Source: an uncultured Pseudomonadota bacterium
Lineage (GTDB): Bacteria; Pseudomonadota; Gammaproteobacteria; Steroidobacterales; Steroidobacteraceae
Assembly: GCA_903862885.1 (NCBI GenBank)
Contig: CAIOZU010000066.1
Coordinates: 1-64,000, forward strand
Direction of reading: 5' to 3'
DNA: 64,000 bases
Shown here in pieces: positions 55,128-63,479 of this stretch; position 1 is the first letter of the stretch, and the number at the start of each line of letters is the position of its first letter. The notes below the pieces were generated by a model. The model made no database searches. It was not told the DNA's origin and was given only the letters and a program-made list of their open reading frames with translations. The position numbers and the translations under genes were made by a program.

Positions 55128-55924
55128 CAGTCCACAAACCTTGCTGGCCGTTTTTCCTTGAAAGCACTCACCGCTTCACGATGCTCTGCCGTCTTGTGTG
55201 CCAGGGCTTGGAAGCCTGCAGATAACTCCAAAGCCGTATCAAGGCGGGAGTGCATACCCTCACGCATCAGCCGCTTGGTCATACGCACCGCCTGCGGCGC
55301 GTTGGCTGCAATCCGATCAGCCAGTTCATTAGCAGCGCTCATCAAGTCCTCATGCGGCACTACTCGCGACACTAAATTCCAAGCGAGCGCCGTCTGCGCA
55401 TCAATCATGTCACCCGTAAAAGACATCTCTGCCGCGCGCGACAGACCAATGACCCGCGGCAGCAGCCACGCGCCGCCATCACCCGCGACGATCCCCAGTT
55501 TGACAAAGCTTTCAGCGAATTTGGCTTTTTCTGACGCAATGCGAATGTCGCACATACAGGTCAAATCAAGCCCGGCACCCATCGCATGGCCATTGACCGC
55601 GGCGATCACCGGCACATCCAGATTAAACAACGCCAACGGCAATCGCTGAATACCGCGCCGGTATTCCTCTCGAATAGCTAAGCCTTCAACATCGGGCCCT
55701 GCCTGGCGAGCCATTTCATTGATGTCGCCCCCCGCACTAAAGGATGGACCATTGCCGGTCACAATGACTGCACGCACGCTCTGGTCATTCCGAATCCGAT
55801 CAATCGCCACCAGAAACTCGTCGACGGCCGTGTTACCTGTCAAAGGATTACGTCGATCCGGCTGGTTCATGGTCAACGTCACGACATGACCACGCTGTGC
55901 ATACAAAAGAAAAACATTCATCAT
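55127..55924 (-). CDS. Enoyl-CoA hydratase/isomerase family protein
   Basis: A 265-aa crotonase-fold enzyme. The oxyanion-hole regions are 'FSAGGDINEMA' and 'NGHAMGAGLDLTCMCDIRIA', and the active-site segment is 'FAESFVKLGIVAGDGGAWLL'. It is first in the operon before two acyl-CoA dehydrogenases, so the product of the pair could be its substrate. The acyl chain is unknown. Start: two consecutive ATG codons at 55924, with no clear ribosome-binding site. Confidence 0.9.
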   Translation of the reverse strand: MMNVFLLYAQRGHVVTLTMNQPDRRNPLTGNTAVDEFLVAIDRIRNDQSVRAVIVTGNGPSFSAGGDINEMARQAGPDVEGLAIREEYRRGIQRLPLALFNLDVPVIAAVNGHAMGAGLDLTCMCDIRIASEKAKFAESFVKLGIVAGDGGAWLLPRVIGLSRAAEMSFTGDMIDAQTALAWNLVSRVVPHEDLMSAANELADRIAANAPQAVRMTKRLMREGMHSRLDTALELSAGFQALAHKTAEHREAVSAFKEKRPARFVD

Positions 55925-56258
55925 TTTTTAACTCATCTGGCAAAAGTTGCGCAAGCAGAAAAGCTGAAAAGACATGCCGCATGGGCGATTGAATATGAAC
56001 GAGGCTGCATCATTCACCGGCTCTGCATGCGTCGACCCCTATCCTTTATATCTACACGGTCGGCAGGCGTTTAGTTGACCACAATCTGCTTGCGCTCACT
56101 CCATAATAATCACTCGCTTTTGGCGAGCGACGTCCACTGGCTTTAAGGATGCGCTGCCCGCCGCATGACGGCGGGCAGCGACCCTACCCCCTCAGAATGG
56201 TCAGTCGTATCCTGCCACTCTTTTTTATATCAATCGCCCGTCTGTCAGCGGATCAGCC
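55925..56258. other. Intergenic region between acyl-CoA operon and DUF192 gene
   Basis: About 330 bases without a convincing gene. A 62-codon frame (55886-56074) has no recognisable product. The region holds a perfect 12-bp inverted repeat near 56166 (listed separately) and a smaller stem-loop CTCGC/GCGAG at 56113-56127. Confidence 0.4.
56152..56180. repeat. Perfect 12-bp inverted repeat, GC-rich hairpin
   Basis: CGCTGCCCGCCG (56152-56163) pairs with CGGCGGGCAGCG (56169-56180) around a 5-base loop. No T run follows on either strand. It lies about 80 bases downstream of the DUF192 stop and could be a Rho-linked or structural 3' end, or part of a dispersed repeat family. Confidence 0.6.
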
Positions 56259-56750
56259 TCATCGCCATACGAAGGCGGCATGGTGCACCCGAGCGCCAGG
56301 TTTAATGCCCAAGGCCTCACTGGTCCCACCAGCTAACTCTAATACACCAGTGGTCATTCCCATAGAGCCGATCGGCTCGAGCGACAAGGGCGTTGCGCTT
56401 TCAGCAATACGAATCACCCGACCGTCCGCGGCGATGAATAATAAATCCAAAGGGATCAAGGTATTCTTCATCCAGAACGACGTGATCTGCGGGCGATCAA
56501 ATAAAAACAGCATGCCTTTGTTGGGTGGAAGCGATTTCACATACATCAGGCCCTGCTCATGGCGGGCAGGCGTTGCAGCAAGCCACACCTTAAAGACATA
56601 CGAGCGACCACCCACATCGATTTGAATATCACTCCGTGGAAAATGCGACAAAGGCTCTTGGATCGGCGCTGCTGCACACACGGACATCGCCATCCAAGCC
56701 AGCAGCCATCCGCTAACCAGAACCGAGACAGCGCGCGGCGCGGCGTTCAT
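56259..56750 (-). CDS. Exported DUF192 protein
   Basis: A 163-aa protein with a signal peptide ('LVSGWLLAWMAMSVCAAAP') and a DUF192 domain ('EQGLMYVKSLPPNKGMLFLF', 'FWMKNTLIPLDLLFI', 'VLELAGGTSEALGIKPG'). Function unknown. Its ATG overlaps the end of the gene upstream (ATGA). Last gene of the PadR operon. Confidence 0.9.
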   Translation of the reverse strand: MNAAPRAVSVLVSGWLLAWMAMSVCAAAPIQEPLSHFPRSDIQIDVGGRSYVFKVWLAATPARHEQGLMYVKSLPPNKGMLFLFDRPQITSFWMKNTLIPLDLLFIAADGRVIRIAESATPLSLEPIGSMGMTTGVLELAGGTSEALGIKPGARVHHAAFVWR

Positions 56751-57250
56751 CCGATCACCGGCGGCGGACCACTGGGCAATGGGTCAGGCTCCCACAACAG
56801 CTCGCCACGAAAATCAAAGCGGGTGATGAGTATGGCCGCTTCGCCTGCGCCCAGCGCGCGGGCCGGATCCAAGCAAAAGCCATGCGCCTCAATCTGCCAG
56901 CGATGCGGTGGGCGATCTCCCTCAGGGGTTGGCAAGGCTTTTTGTTGGACTTCATCGAGGGTGCACTTGTCATCCCCTTGCGTGCCGTAAAAGCCCACGC
57001 CTTCGCGTATCAGTGTCACATTGACCGGCACATGACGACCCGACGTCCCTTCCGCCAAAACGGGGATGCCAAACAACAAGGTCAAATGCTCCTCCCCACT
57101 CGCCCCTTGAAAGGTCACGCGAAGACCGCGGCGATCCGGCCGATTCATGCCATCACAGTCGAGCGTATCCGCTTCCCAGTGTACATGCGCGTCCAACGCG
57201 CCCTGCAAACGTGCATCCAAGTAAGCGCTCGGCACATCCGCGCAACTCAT
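56747..57250 (-). CDS. Hypothetical protein between padR-type and DUF192 genes
   Basis: A 167-aa soluble protein, not recognised. It has 'HVHWEADTLDCDGMNRPDRR', 'GEEHLTLLFGIPVLAEG' and 'DDKCTLDEVQQKALP', with no signal peptide or membrane segment. Both ends overlap neighbours by 4 bases, so it is very probably translated. The strand-rich look suggests a beta-barrel or sandwich fold, but this is a guess. Confidence 0.7.
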   Translation of the reverse strand: MSCADVPSAYLDARLQGALDAHVHWEADTLDCDGMNRPDRRGLRVTFQGASGEEHLTLLFGIPVLAEGTSGRHVPVNVTLIREGVGFYGTQGDDKCTLDEVQQKALPTPEGDRPPHRWQIEAHGFCLDPARALGAGEAAILITRFDFRGELLWEPDPLPSGPPPVIG

Positions 57251-57702
57251 GCGATGGCCCCGGCAGGACGGGTCAAAGCGATCTCCGCAAAGTCACGCGT
57301 CTCACCCCAAATCACCCGCCAGTGCGCCAAGGCGGCTCGTCCGATCGGGGTGATGCGATAGTAACGACGCGCAGGACCTGCGTACGAGGGCACCACGCGG
57401 CTACTTAGTAAGCCTCTGGCCGACAAGGTCCGAAGCACCGGATAGAGACCGCCCGCCGTCATCGGCCGACCCGTGGGGGTGAGCGCTTCCAGGCGCTGAG
57501 CGATCTGATAACCATATAAGTCCTCCTCCGCAACGTCGATCAGAGCCAATAGAACCAGCGAAATCAATCCGGCATTCAGCTCTTTCTGAAATTTGCGTGA
57601 CAGCTCAACGGCCGCCTGCACAGCGTCCCCCAACCCTAACTCTGCAGATGACGCACTGGACTCCATGCCTTCCTTTATAACTGACTTATTATTACTATTC
57701 AA
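57247..57702 (-). CDS. PadR-family transcriptional regulator
   Basis: Winged-helix repressor family. The DNA-binding part is 'DLYGYQIAQRLEALTPTG', 'TAGGLYPVLRTLSARGLL' and 'RRYYRITPIGRAALAHW'. The short C-terminus places it in the small PadR group. First in an operon with the hypothetical and DUF192 genes. The upstream 57676-57735 is very AT-rich and includes the palindrome ACTATAGT (57708-57715), a candidate autoregulatory site. Start ATG 57702 or the later ATG 57666, which has AAGGA close by. Confidence 0.87.
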   Translation of the reverse strand: MNSNNKSVIKEGMESSASSAELGLGDAVQAAVELSRKFQKELNAGLISLVLLALIDVAEEDLYGYQIAQRLEALTPTGRPMTAGGLYPVLRTLSARGLLSSRVVPSYAGPARRYYRITPIGRAALAHWRVIWGETRDFAEIALTRPAGAIA

Positions 57703-57824
57703 TTGATACTATAGTTAATTTATTAATACTTAACTCGAGGCGCAGATCGCGATGCGGGCCGCGCCCTGTCCGCACACGGGCGCTTCTGCTATGGTCAACG
57801 CTCACCCGCTTCAAAGACCTGCCC

Positions 57825-58334
57825 ATGCGCCGACATGACCGATGTACCCCCGCACACCCCGCCGCTCGTGGATGGCGTGCGGGCGCTGCTTTGTTTGTCA
57901 TCGCAGGCTTAGCCGCCTGCATGGTGCTGAGCCCCCACTTCACCGCGCCACACCTGACCGTGGTGGCGGTCGAGATTCAAGACATCCACCGCGATGAGCA
58001 ACACTTCAAAGTGCACCTGCGCGTACAAAACCCAAATGCACTGGTCTTACCGATTAAAAGTATTGACTACACCCTGCAACTGGAAGGGGATGAGTTCGGC
58101 CGGGGCACTGCCACCGAGGCCTTCACGGTACCGGCATCCGGTGAAACGGAGTTTGATATGACGGTCAGCACGCATTTGGCCATGACTCTATTTAAGTTGC
58201 TGCCTCATCTGAAAGACAACTCACAGCCGATCAATTATCGCGTAACCGGTACGATCCGTACCGGCCTTGCCTTCATGACCACTGTACCCTTCGATGAGCA
58301 CGGGCAATTTTCAATCGGCAAGCACAGCCTCTAA
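57825..58334 (+). CDS. LEA type 2 family lipoprotein
   Basis: A 169-aa protein with a signal and lipobox 'GLAACMVLS' and one LEA-2 (WHy) domain: 'VVAVEIQDIHRDEQHFKVHL', 'RVQNPNALVLPIKSIDYTL' and 'FTVPASGETEFDMTVST'. Such proteins sit on the periplasmic face of a membrane and are linked to desiccation or stress, though the bacterial role is unproven. It is divergent from the PadR-type gene with a 122-bp shared upstream region. Confidence 0.85.
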   Translation: MRRHDRCTPAHPAARGWRAGAALFVIAGLAACMVLSPHFTAPHLTVVAVEIQDIHRDEQHFKVHLRVQNPNALVLPIKSIDYTLQLEGDEFGRGTATEAFTVPASGETEFDMTVSTHLAMTLFKLLPHLKDNSQPINYRVTGTIRTGLAFMTTVPFDEHGQFSIGKHSL

Positions 58335-58553
58335 GACGCTGTAGCCACGCCGGTGCCACGGGCGCTTTGACCCCCACTGACATCATAAAGCGATCCAACC
58401 AATCAGGCGTGCGTGTGTCGGATCGCCCGATGCTAGGCGACGTGCAATCCAACGCCTCAGGGGTGCTACGATAACTCTTCACTGCATTGAGAGAGGGATC
58501 AGGCACCGCTCAGGCGCTCTGAATCCTTAGATACCATCGCCTAGGGGTTCATC

Positions 58554-61355
58554 ATGCGTCGTGTTGTCATCGCCATCACCACCCTGTGGATGGGTATCGG
58601 GTGTCCAACCATCGCCTGCGCCGATGTGGCAGAGCCGGGTTCCATCGAAGAAATCGCCCGCGCCACCACCGAAGCCCGGTTCTTATCGCCTTGGGTCGCC
58701 TCAATCCCCGCCTCATCGACGGTACCCTCACCGCGCACGTTTTTACAGCGCATTCCCGGAGCCCCGGGGGAGCTTGTCAACTCCACAACCACTTACGCCT
58801 ATTTTAAAGCGCTCGCTCAGGCTTCGCCGCGCGTCAAACTGTTCACCATCGGGCGCTCCGAAGAAGGCCGCGACATCCTGCTGCTGGCCATTGCCGATGA
58901 AACCGGCATCCGTCAACTCGATGATCTGAAGGCAGCCACCGCAGCCTTAGCCGATCCGCGCCTGTTGGACGAGACGAAAGCACAACAACTGATCGACACG
59001 GCTCGTCCAATTTATTACTTCAATGCGGGCCTTCACTCTGATGAAACCGGCTCCACCGAATCGGTACTGGAGTTGGCTTATCGGCTGGCGGTCTCTGATA
59101 CCCCGATGATCAGTCGGATCCGCTCAAATCTCGTGGTGCTGATTAACCCCATCTCAAGCCCCGACGGGCGCGATAAGCAAGTCGAGTGGTTTTATCAATA
59201 CTTAAAAGGCAAGACCGATCGCGCCACGTTGCCGCGTCAGTCACCCCCCTATTGGTCAAAATATGCTTTTGTTGACATCAACCGAGATACCCACCAACAA
59301 ACTCATGAAACCACTAAAGCCGTGCATCGCATGTTCTTTGACTGGCATCCCACCATCGTTCACGACCTACATGAATCGGTCGCACTCTTAATGACATGGA
59401 ATGGTACTGGCCCCTACAACCCCAACATCGATCCGATCACCTACAGTGAATTCCAAGAGATGAGTTTCCACGAAGTACAAGCCCTGACGGGCCTTGGTAT
59501 GCCGGGGGTATCGACTTGGAATTTTGGTGAAGGCTTCTCGCATCTTTTTCTCGAATCCATCGCCATGAACCACAACGCCATCGGCCGTGGGTATGAGACC
59601 TTTGGTAATGGCACTGCTGAAACCCTCCAATGGCAGCTCGCACCCCAAGACACCAGCACCGAGTGGTATCGGCTCTTGCCACCACCTAGCGATACCTTCT
59701 CTTGGTCTGCGCGCGACAATGTGAATTACAACGAAACAGGCGCATTGGCAGCGCTTGATTTCACCGCCGCACATGCCAAAGAGCTACTCAGCAACTTCTA
59801 TCGAAAAAGTGTGCATTCGTGGCGGAAGGGCATAGATGAAGCGCCCTTTGCATTCATCATCCCCGCCGATCAAGGGGATCCTGCGCGGGTCGCGACCTTA
59901 GTCGGCCGCCTGTTAGGCCAGCACATTGAGGTGGGTCAAGCCACAGAAGCTTTTAGCCTCAAAGAGGGCGATTATCCTCAAGGCACCTATGTGGTTCGCC
60001 TCGATCAGCCTTATCGTAATTACGCGGTCGATTTACTCATGCCGCAGCACTACCCCAAAGACGGCGGCGAACCCTATGACGACATCTCCTGGGCACTGAC
60101 CGCTCACTACCATTTAAGCGCCATCCCGAGCGCTGATGTCCGCGTACGCACCTTGGCCCTGACTCCCATAACCGCCCCCCCTGCAATCAAGGGCAAGATG
60201 GTTGACAAAGGCCCGGTGTATCTCTTGAAAGACACCGGACAGGAAAGCATTTTAGAGGCGCGCTTTGCCTTAGCCGCTTTTAAAATCAGCATCGCGGAAA
60301 AACCTTTCACAGTGGATGACGACCTCTATCCAGCAGGCTCTTGGGTCATCATGGAGCAACCGGGTCTGCAAATCGCCTTAAACACGCTCGCTGATTCTTT
60401 AGGTCTGTCTTTTAGCCGCAGCGCGACTCGACCCATCGTGACGCTGCATGCAGCGCCTGTGCCACGGGTAGGTGTGTGGGCCCCTTGGGCCGATACCGAT
60501 TCAATTGGTTGGGTACGCTATGCCTTAGACCAACGTCATATCCCCTATGGCTACGTACGAGACGAAGACATCCGTGCAGGACATCTGAAACAGCACTGGG
60601 ATGTACTGCTTTATGGTCATGTTGATCTGGAATTGGCAGAACAAATCCAGGGCATCCCAAAAGCATGGGGACCGATGCCCTTCAAGAAAACGGCGGCCAC
60701 GCCGAGTCTCGGCACGCCGGCGGCATCTAATGACATCACCGGTGGCATCGGTGGGGCAGGCCTACAACAGCTCAGTAATTTTATTGACCAAGGGGGTCTA
60801 TTCGTCACCCTAGGAAATGGCACGATGCTGGCGTTGGAATCAGGGCTTGTTCGCGGTGTGCGACGTGACTTAGGCGGTGTACCGCGGAATAGCCAAGGCG
60901 CTGGCGGCGATGCGGCCGCCGCCTCAAGCCAAGCCGTCACGCGAACTCCAGGCGCGCATCTTAAAGTGAGCTTCGCACGCCCCGAGCATCCGATCGCCTA
61001 TGGCTATCCTACAGATACCTACGTCTTCCGAGAAAATTTTCCGCTATATAGCATCCCACGCTATTGGCTGACCATGGCGTATTGCAACACGTGCCTCGAT
61101 GGGCCCATAGATACTCGCGGTGTCGTTATGCAATGGGGCGCCCGTGATGGGAGCAGCATGGTGGTCAGTGGACAAGCCTGGGGTGAGGCCGGCCTCGCAG
61201 GACGCCCGGCCATTATGGATATGCCCATCGGCAAAGGGCATGTGATTACCTTTAACTTCAATCCACTGCATCGCGATATGAACCGCGGCGACCAGCGCCT
61301 TCTTTGGAACGCGCTCATCAACTGGCAATCGATTGTCACCGCTCCAAAAAAATGA
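58554..61355 (+). CDS. Large exported M14 metallopeptidase
   Basis: A 933-aa zinc carboxypeptidase homologue. A signal peptide (cleavage near 'ACA', residue 23) precedes an M14 domain with 'YYFNAGLHSDETGSTES' (His161, Glu164), 'DINRDTHQQTHET' and 'TIVHDLHES', with the third-ligand His. Residues from about 620 onward form a second domain of unknown type: 'VPRVGVWAPWADTDSIGWV', then 'QGGLFVTLGNGTMLALE', then 'GKGHVITFNFNPLHRD', reminiscent of a type 1 glutamine amidotransferase fold. Probably a peptide scavenger in the periplasm or outside. Confidence 0.87.
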   Translation: MRRVVIAITTLWMGIGCPTIACADVAEPGSIEEIARATTEARFLSPWVASIPASSTVPSPRTFLQRIPGAPGELVNSTTTYAYFKALAQASPRVKLFTIGRSEEGRDILLLAIADETGIRQLDDLKAATAALADPRLLDETKAQQLIDTARPIYYFNAGLHSDETGSTESVLELAYRLAVSDTPMISRIRSNLVVLINPISSPDGRDKQVEWFYQYLKGKTDRATLPRQSPPYWSKYAFVDINRDTHQQTHETTKAVHRMFFDWHPTIVHDLHESVALLMTWNGTGPYNPNIDPITYSEFQEMSFHEVQALTGLGMPGVSTWNFGEGFSHLFLESIAMNHNAIGRGYETFGNGTAETLQWQLAPQDTSTEWYRLLPPPSDTFSWSARDNVNYNETGALAALDFTAAHAKELLSNFYRKSVHSWRKGIDEAPFAFIIPADQGDPARVATLVGRLLGQHIEVGQATEAFSLKEGDYPQGTYVVRLDQPYRNYAVDLLMPQHYPKDGGEPYDDISWALTAHYHLSAIPSADVRVRTLALTPITAPPAIKGKMVDKGPVYLLKDTGQESILEARFALAAFKISIAEKPFTVDDDLYPAGSWVIMEQPGLQIALNTLADSLGLSFSRSATRPIVTLHAAPVPRVGVWAPWADTDSIGWVRYALDQRHIPYGYVRDEDIRAGHLKQHWDVLLYGHVDLELAEQIQGIPKAWGPMPFKKTAATPSLGTPAASNDITGGIGGAGLQQLSNFIDQGGLFVTLGNGTMLALESGLVRGVRRDLGGVPRNSQGAGGDAAAASSQAVTRTPGAHLKVSFARPEHPIAYGYPTDTYVFRENFPLYSIPRYWLTMAYCNTCLDGPIDTRGVVMQWGARDGSSMVVSGQAWGEAGLAGRPAIMDMPIGKGHVITFNFNPLHRDMNRGDQRLLWNALINWQSIVTAPKK

Positions 61356-61401
61356 CCTGCCTACACACGGAAAACGACAGACGACTGACTCTTGCAAGTC
61401 C

Positions 61402-61758
61402 CTAAGGTGTAGGCTCAAAGATCGCGTAGTGCTTACGACACGACTCGAGCGTCTCCCAGGTGCCAGAAAATCCCGCCGGCACCACAAAGGCATCGCCCGC
61501 CTGGTACTCCTGCACTGCTCCCGTATCGCAGACCAGGCGAACTCGACCAAACAGCAGATAGCAAAACTCATGCTCCGTGTAGTGAATGCGCCATTGGCCA
61601 GGGTCGCTACCCCACGTGCCGCAGTGAAACTGTTGAGTGGCATCAGAATAGCGATGATCCAACATCGGATGGGGCTGGCCTGCCACCACTTTTATCGGAT
61701 CAATCGCTGAGGCAACAGGCGCGTACCCTGAAAAATTAATCAACGATGTCTCTCGCAT
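61402..61758 (-). CDS. Cupin domain protein
   Basis: A 118-aa small cupin. The barrel motifs are 'WRIHYTEHEFCYLLFGRVRL' and 'YQAGDAFVVPAGFSGTWE', similar to the DUF861/EutQ-like group. A CAGGAG ribosome-binding site lies just before the ATG. It begins 18 bases after the sulfotransferase stop, so the two are likely co-transcribed. Ligand unknown. Confidence 0.85.
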   Translation of the reverse strand: MRETSLINFSGYAPVASAIDPIKVVAGQPHPMLDHRYSDATQQFHCGTWGSDPGQWRIHYTEHEFCYLLFGRVRLVCDTGAVQEYQAGDAFVVPAGFSGTWETLESCRKHYAIFEPTP

Positions 61759-61776
61759 AGCGACTCCTGTAAAACA

Positions 61777-63402
61777 CTAGTGCATCGGATACTGATATTT
61801 CGCCACCCAAGGTTCTAGTATCGGCAGTATCTCAAGCAGTTGACCATGGTACCTGCGCCATTGGCCCACAAAATGTGTCTGCAATCCACTTGCTAGTTGT
61901 GCAGTACTCGGCGTTGCAAAGGCGCGCGTCACCGCACGCGCAGAAAAATTATCCATTGCCTGATGCCACTCGAGCCCTAAAAAGTCAGCAACGGCCTCCA
62001 TCACTGGACGGAAGTCAGCCACCAAAGACTCGTGGCGCACCACCAAAGTAGGCAGCGGGTAACAGTCTCGGCAGCAATCAGCCAACGCCATCACCGCGTC
62101 GTAATAAGCCGCCGTACCCTGAAGAGTCAACATCTCAAACATCGGCGCATTCATCCGAAACTGACGCCGGAAGCAGCTAAGTACCACATCGCGCGGATCA
62201 CGCAGTGCAAACAGCACACGCGCCTTCGGAAACAAACGCGCAATCAACGGCCATTTCAGAAGATTGAGAGGGTATTTGTCCACAAACACTTTCCCAGACA
62301 CATCCAAACCTTCTGCGCGCACCGCCTCCCAATAACACTGTCGCAACCGATCGAGTTCAACGTCGCTCGCCCGCTCTAAGCCATGGATATCGTGCGGTGT
62401 TCGCATGAACACACGCACCGCCTCTATCATCAACTCCTTCTCCTCCAGACTCACCACAGCTGGATGTCCATTCAAGGCGATTTCTAGGAGCGTCGTCCCA
62501 GAGCGCGGGAAGCCCACCAAAAACACATGCTGACCGGCAGCCTCCGCTGATCGAGTGAGGTTAGCCGTCGACACCCCCCGCTGCGTCAGCTGTGCGGTGA
62601 GATCGCGCGCGTACTCAAGGGCCGTTGGACGGACATGAGCAAACTGTGGCGCATAATGCTGCTGCAGTCGCTGATTCGCTGTTAAATAGGCGTCATATGC
62701 CTGACTCAGACTGCCCTTGGCATCTAAGACATCCCCCAGCAAGCCCTCCGCGCGACAGGCATCTAAGGTGCCGAGCGTAGGGTCTTGCAGCAGCGCACGC
62801 ACCCGGACTTCGGCCGCGGCCAGCTGCCCATCAGCTAGATCAGCAGCCACCACACTCAAGGCGGCATCCGCTAGACCAGGGGCGAGCAACAGCGCCTGTT
62901 CGCCTGCCCTCCGTGCGCGCAGGTGATCGCCTCGCTGACTTAAAACGGTCGACAGACCAGCAAGCGCAATCGGATGACACTCATCGCGCACCAAGGCCTG
63001 CCGGTAACTATCCTCTGCAGCCGCCAGCTCCCCCAACATTTGTAGCGCGTTCCCTCGGTTCACATGCACAAAAGGCGGTGACGGATCGAGTGCAATCATC
63101 CGATCAAAACACGCTATGGCGTCGGCAGCGCGTTCGAGGCGCATCAATAACAAGCCACGTGCATTGAGAGAACCGGGATCGTCCATAGACAGAGCCAGGC
63201 CGCGATCAAGGAGCGCGAGGGCGCCTAAGAGGTTCCCTTCGCGCTCAGACTGAAGCGCTGCGAGGTTAAAAATAAGAGGGTGCTCAAGTCCCGACTGCAA
63301 GGCCTGCATCGCCAAAGACATGGCGCCATCAAGATCACCGCTCGAGGCGAGCGCATGCACGGAGAGAACTCGCGCTTGGTCATGCTTGCTTAGGCTTGCC
63401 AT
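61777..63402 (-). CDS. TPR-repeat sulfotransferase-like protein
   Basis: A 541-aa protein with N-terminal tetratricopeptide repeats (residues about 10-230) and a C-terminal sulfotransferase domain. The PAPS phosphate-binding loop is 'FLVGFPRSGTTLLEIALNG', and 'LFALRDPRDVVLSCFRRQF' is the 3'-phosphate-binding region. ATG 63402 has GGGAGG upstream; the frame is open to 63468. Relatives may sulfate proteins or glycans. It lies downstream of the terminator of the TonB receptor, so it has its own promoter or weak read-through. Confidence 0.88.
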   Translation of the reverse strand: MASLSKHDQARVLSVHALASSGDLDGAMSLAMQALQSGLEHPLIFNLAALQSEREGNLLGALALLDRGLALSMDDPGSLNARGLLLMRLERAADAIACFDRMIALDPSPPFVHVNRGNALQMLGELAAAEDSYRQALVRDECHPIALAGLSTVLSQRGDHLRARRAGEQALLLAPGLADAALSVVAADLADGQLAAAEVRVRALLQDPTLGTLDACRAEGLLGDVLDAKGSLSQAYDAYLTANQRLQQHYAPQFAHVRPTALEYARDLTAQLTQRGVSTANLTRSAEAAGQHVFLVGFPRSGTTLLEIALNGHPAVVSLEEKELMIEAVRVFMRTPHDIHGLERASDVELDRLRQCYWEAVRAEGLDVSGKVFVDKYPLNLLKWPLIARLFPKARVLFALRDPRDVVLSCFRRQFRMNAPMFEMLTLQGTAAYYDAVMALADCCRDCYPLPTLVVRHESLVADFRPVMEAVADFLGLEWHQAMDNFSARAVTRAFATPSTAQLASGLQTHFVGQWRRYHGQLLEILPILEPWVAKYQYPMH

Positions 63403-63427
63403 GACAACCTCCCGCCGGTGGTTTACC

Positions 63428-63456
63428 AAAAAAAACGGCGGGCCCGAGCCCGCCGC
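63428..63456 (-). terminator. Intrinsic terminator after TonB-receptor gene
   Basis: On the minus strand an 8-bp GC-rich stem (63436-63443 with 63448-63455) and a 4-base loop are followed by eight T (63428-63435). It stands 24 bases after the receptor stop codon. Confidence 0.9.
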
Positions 63457-63479
63457 TTTTCTGTCCAAAGAGTTGCCCC

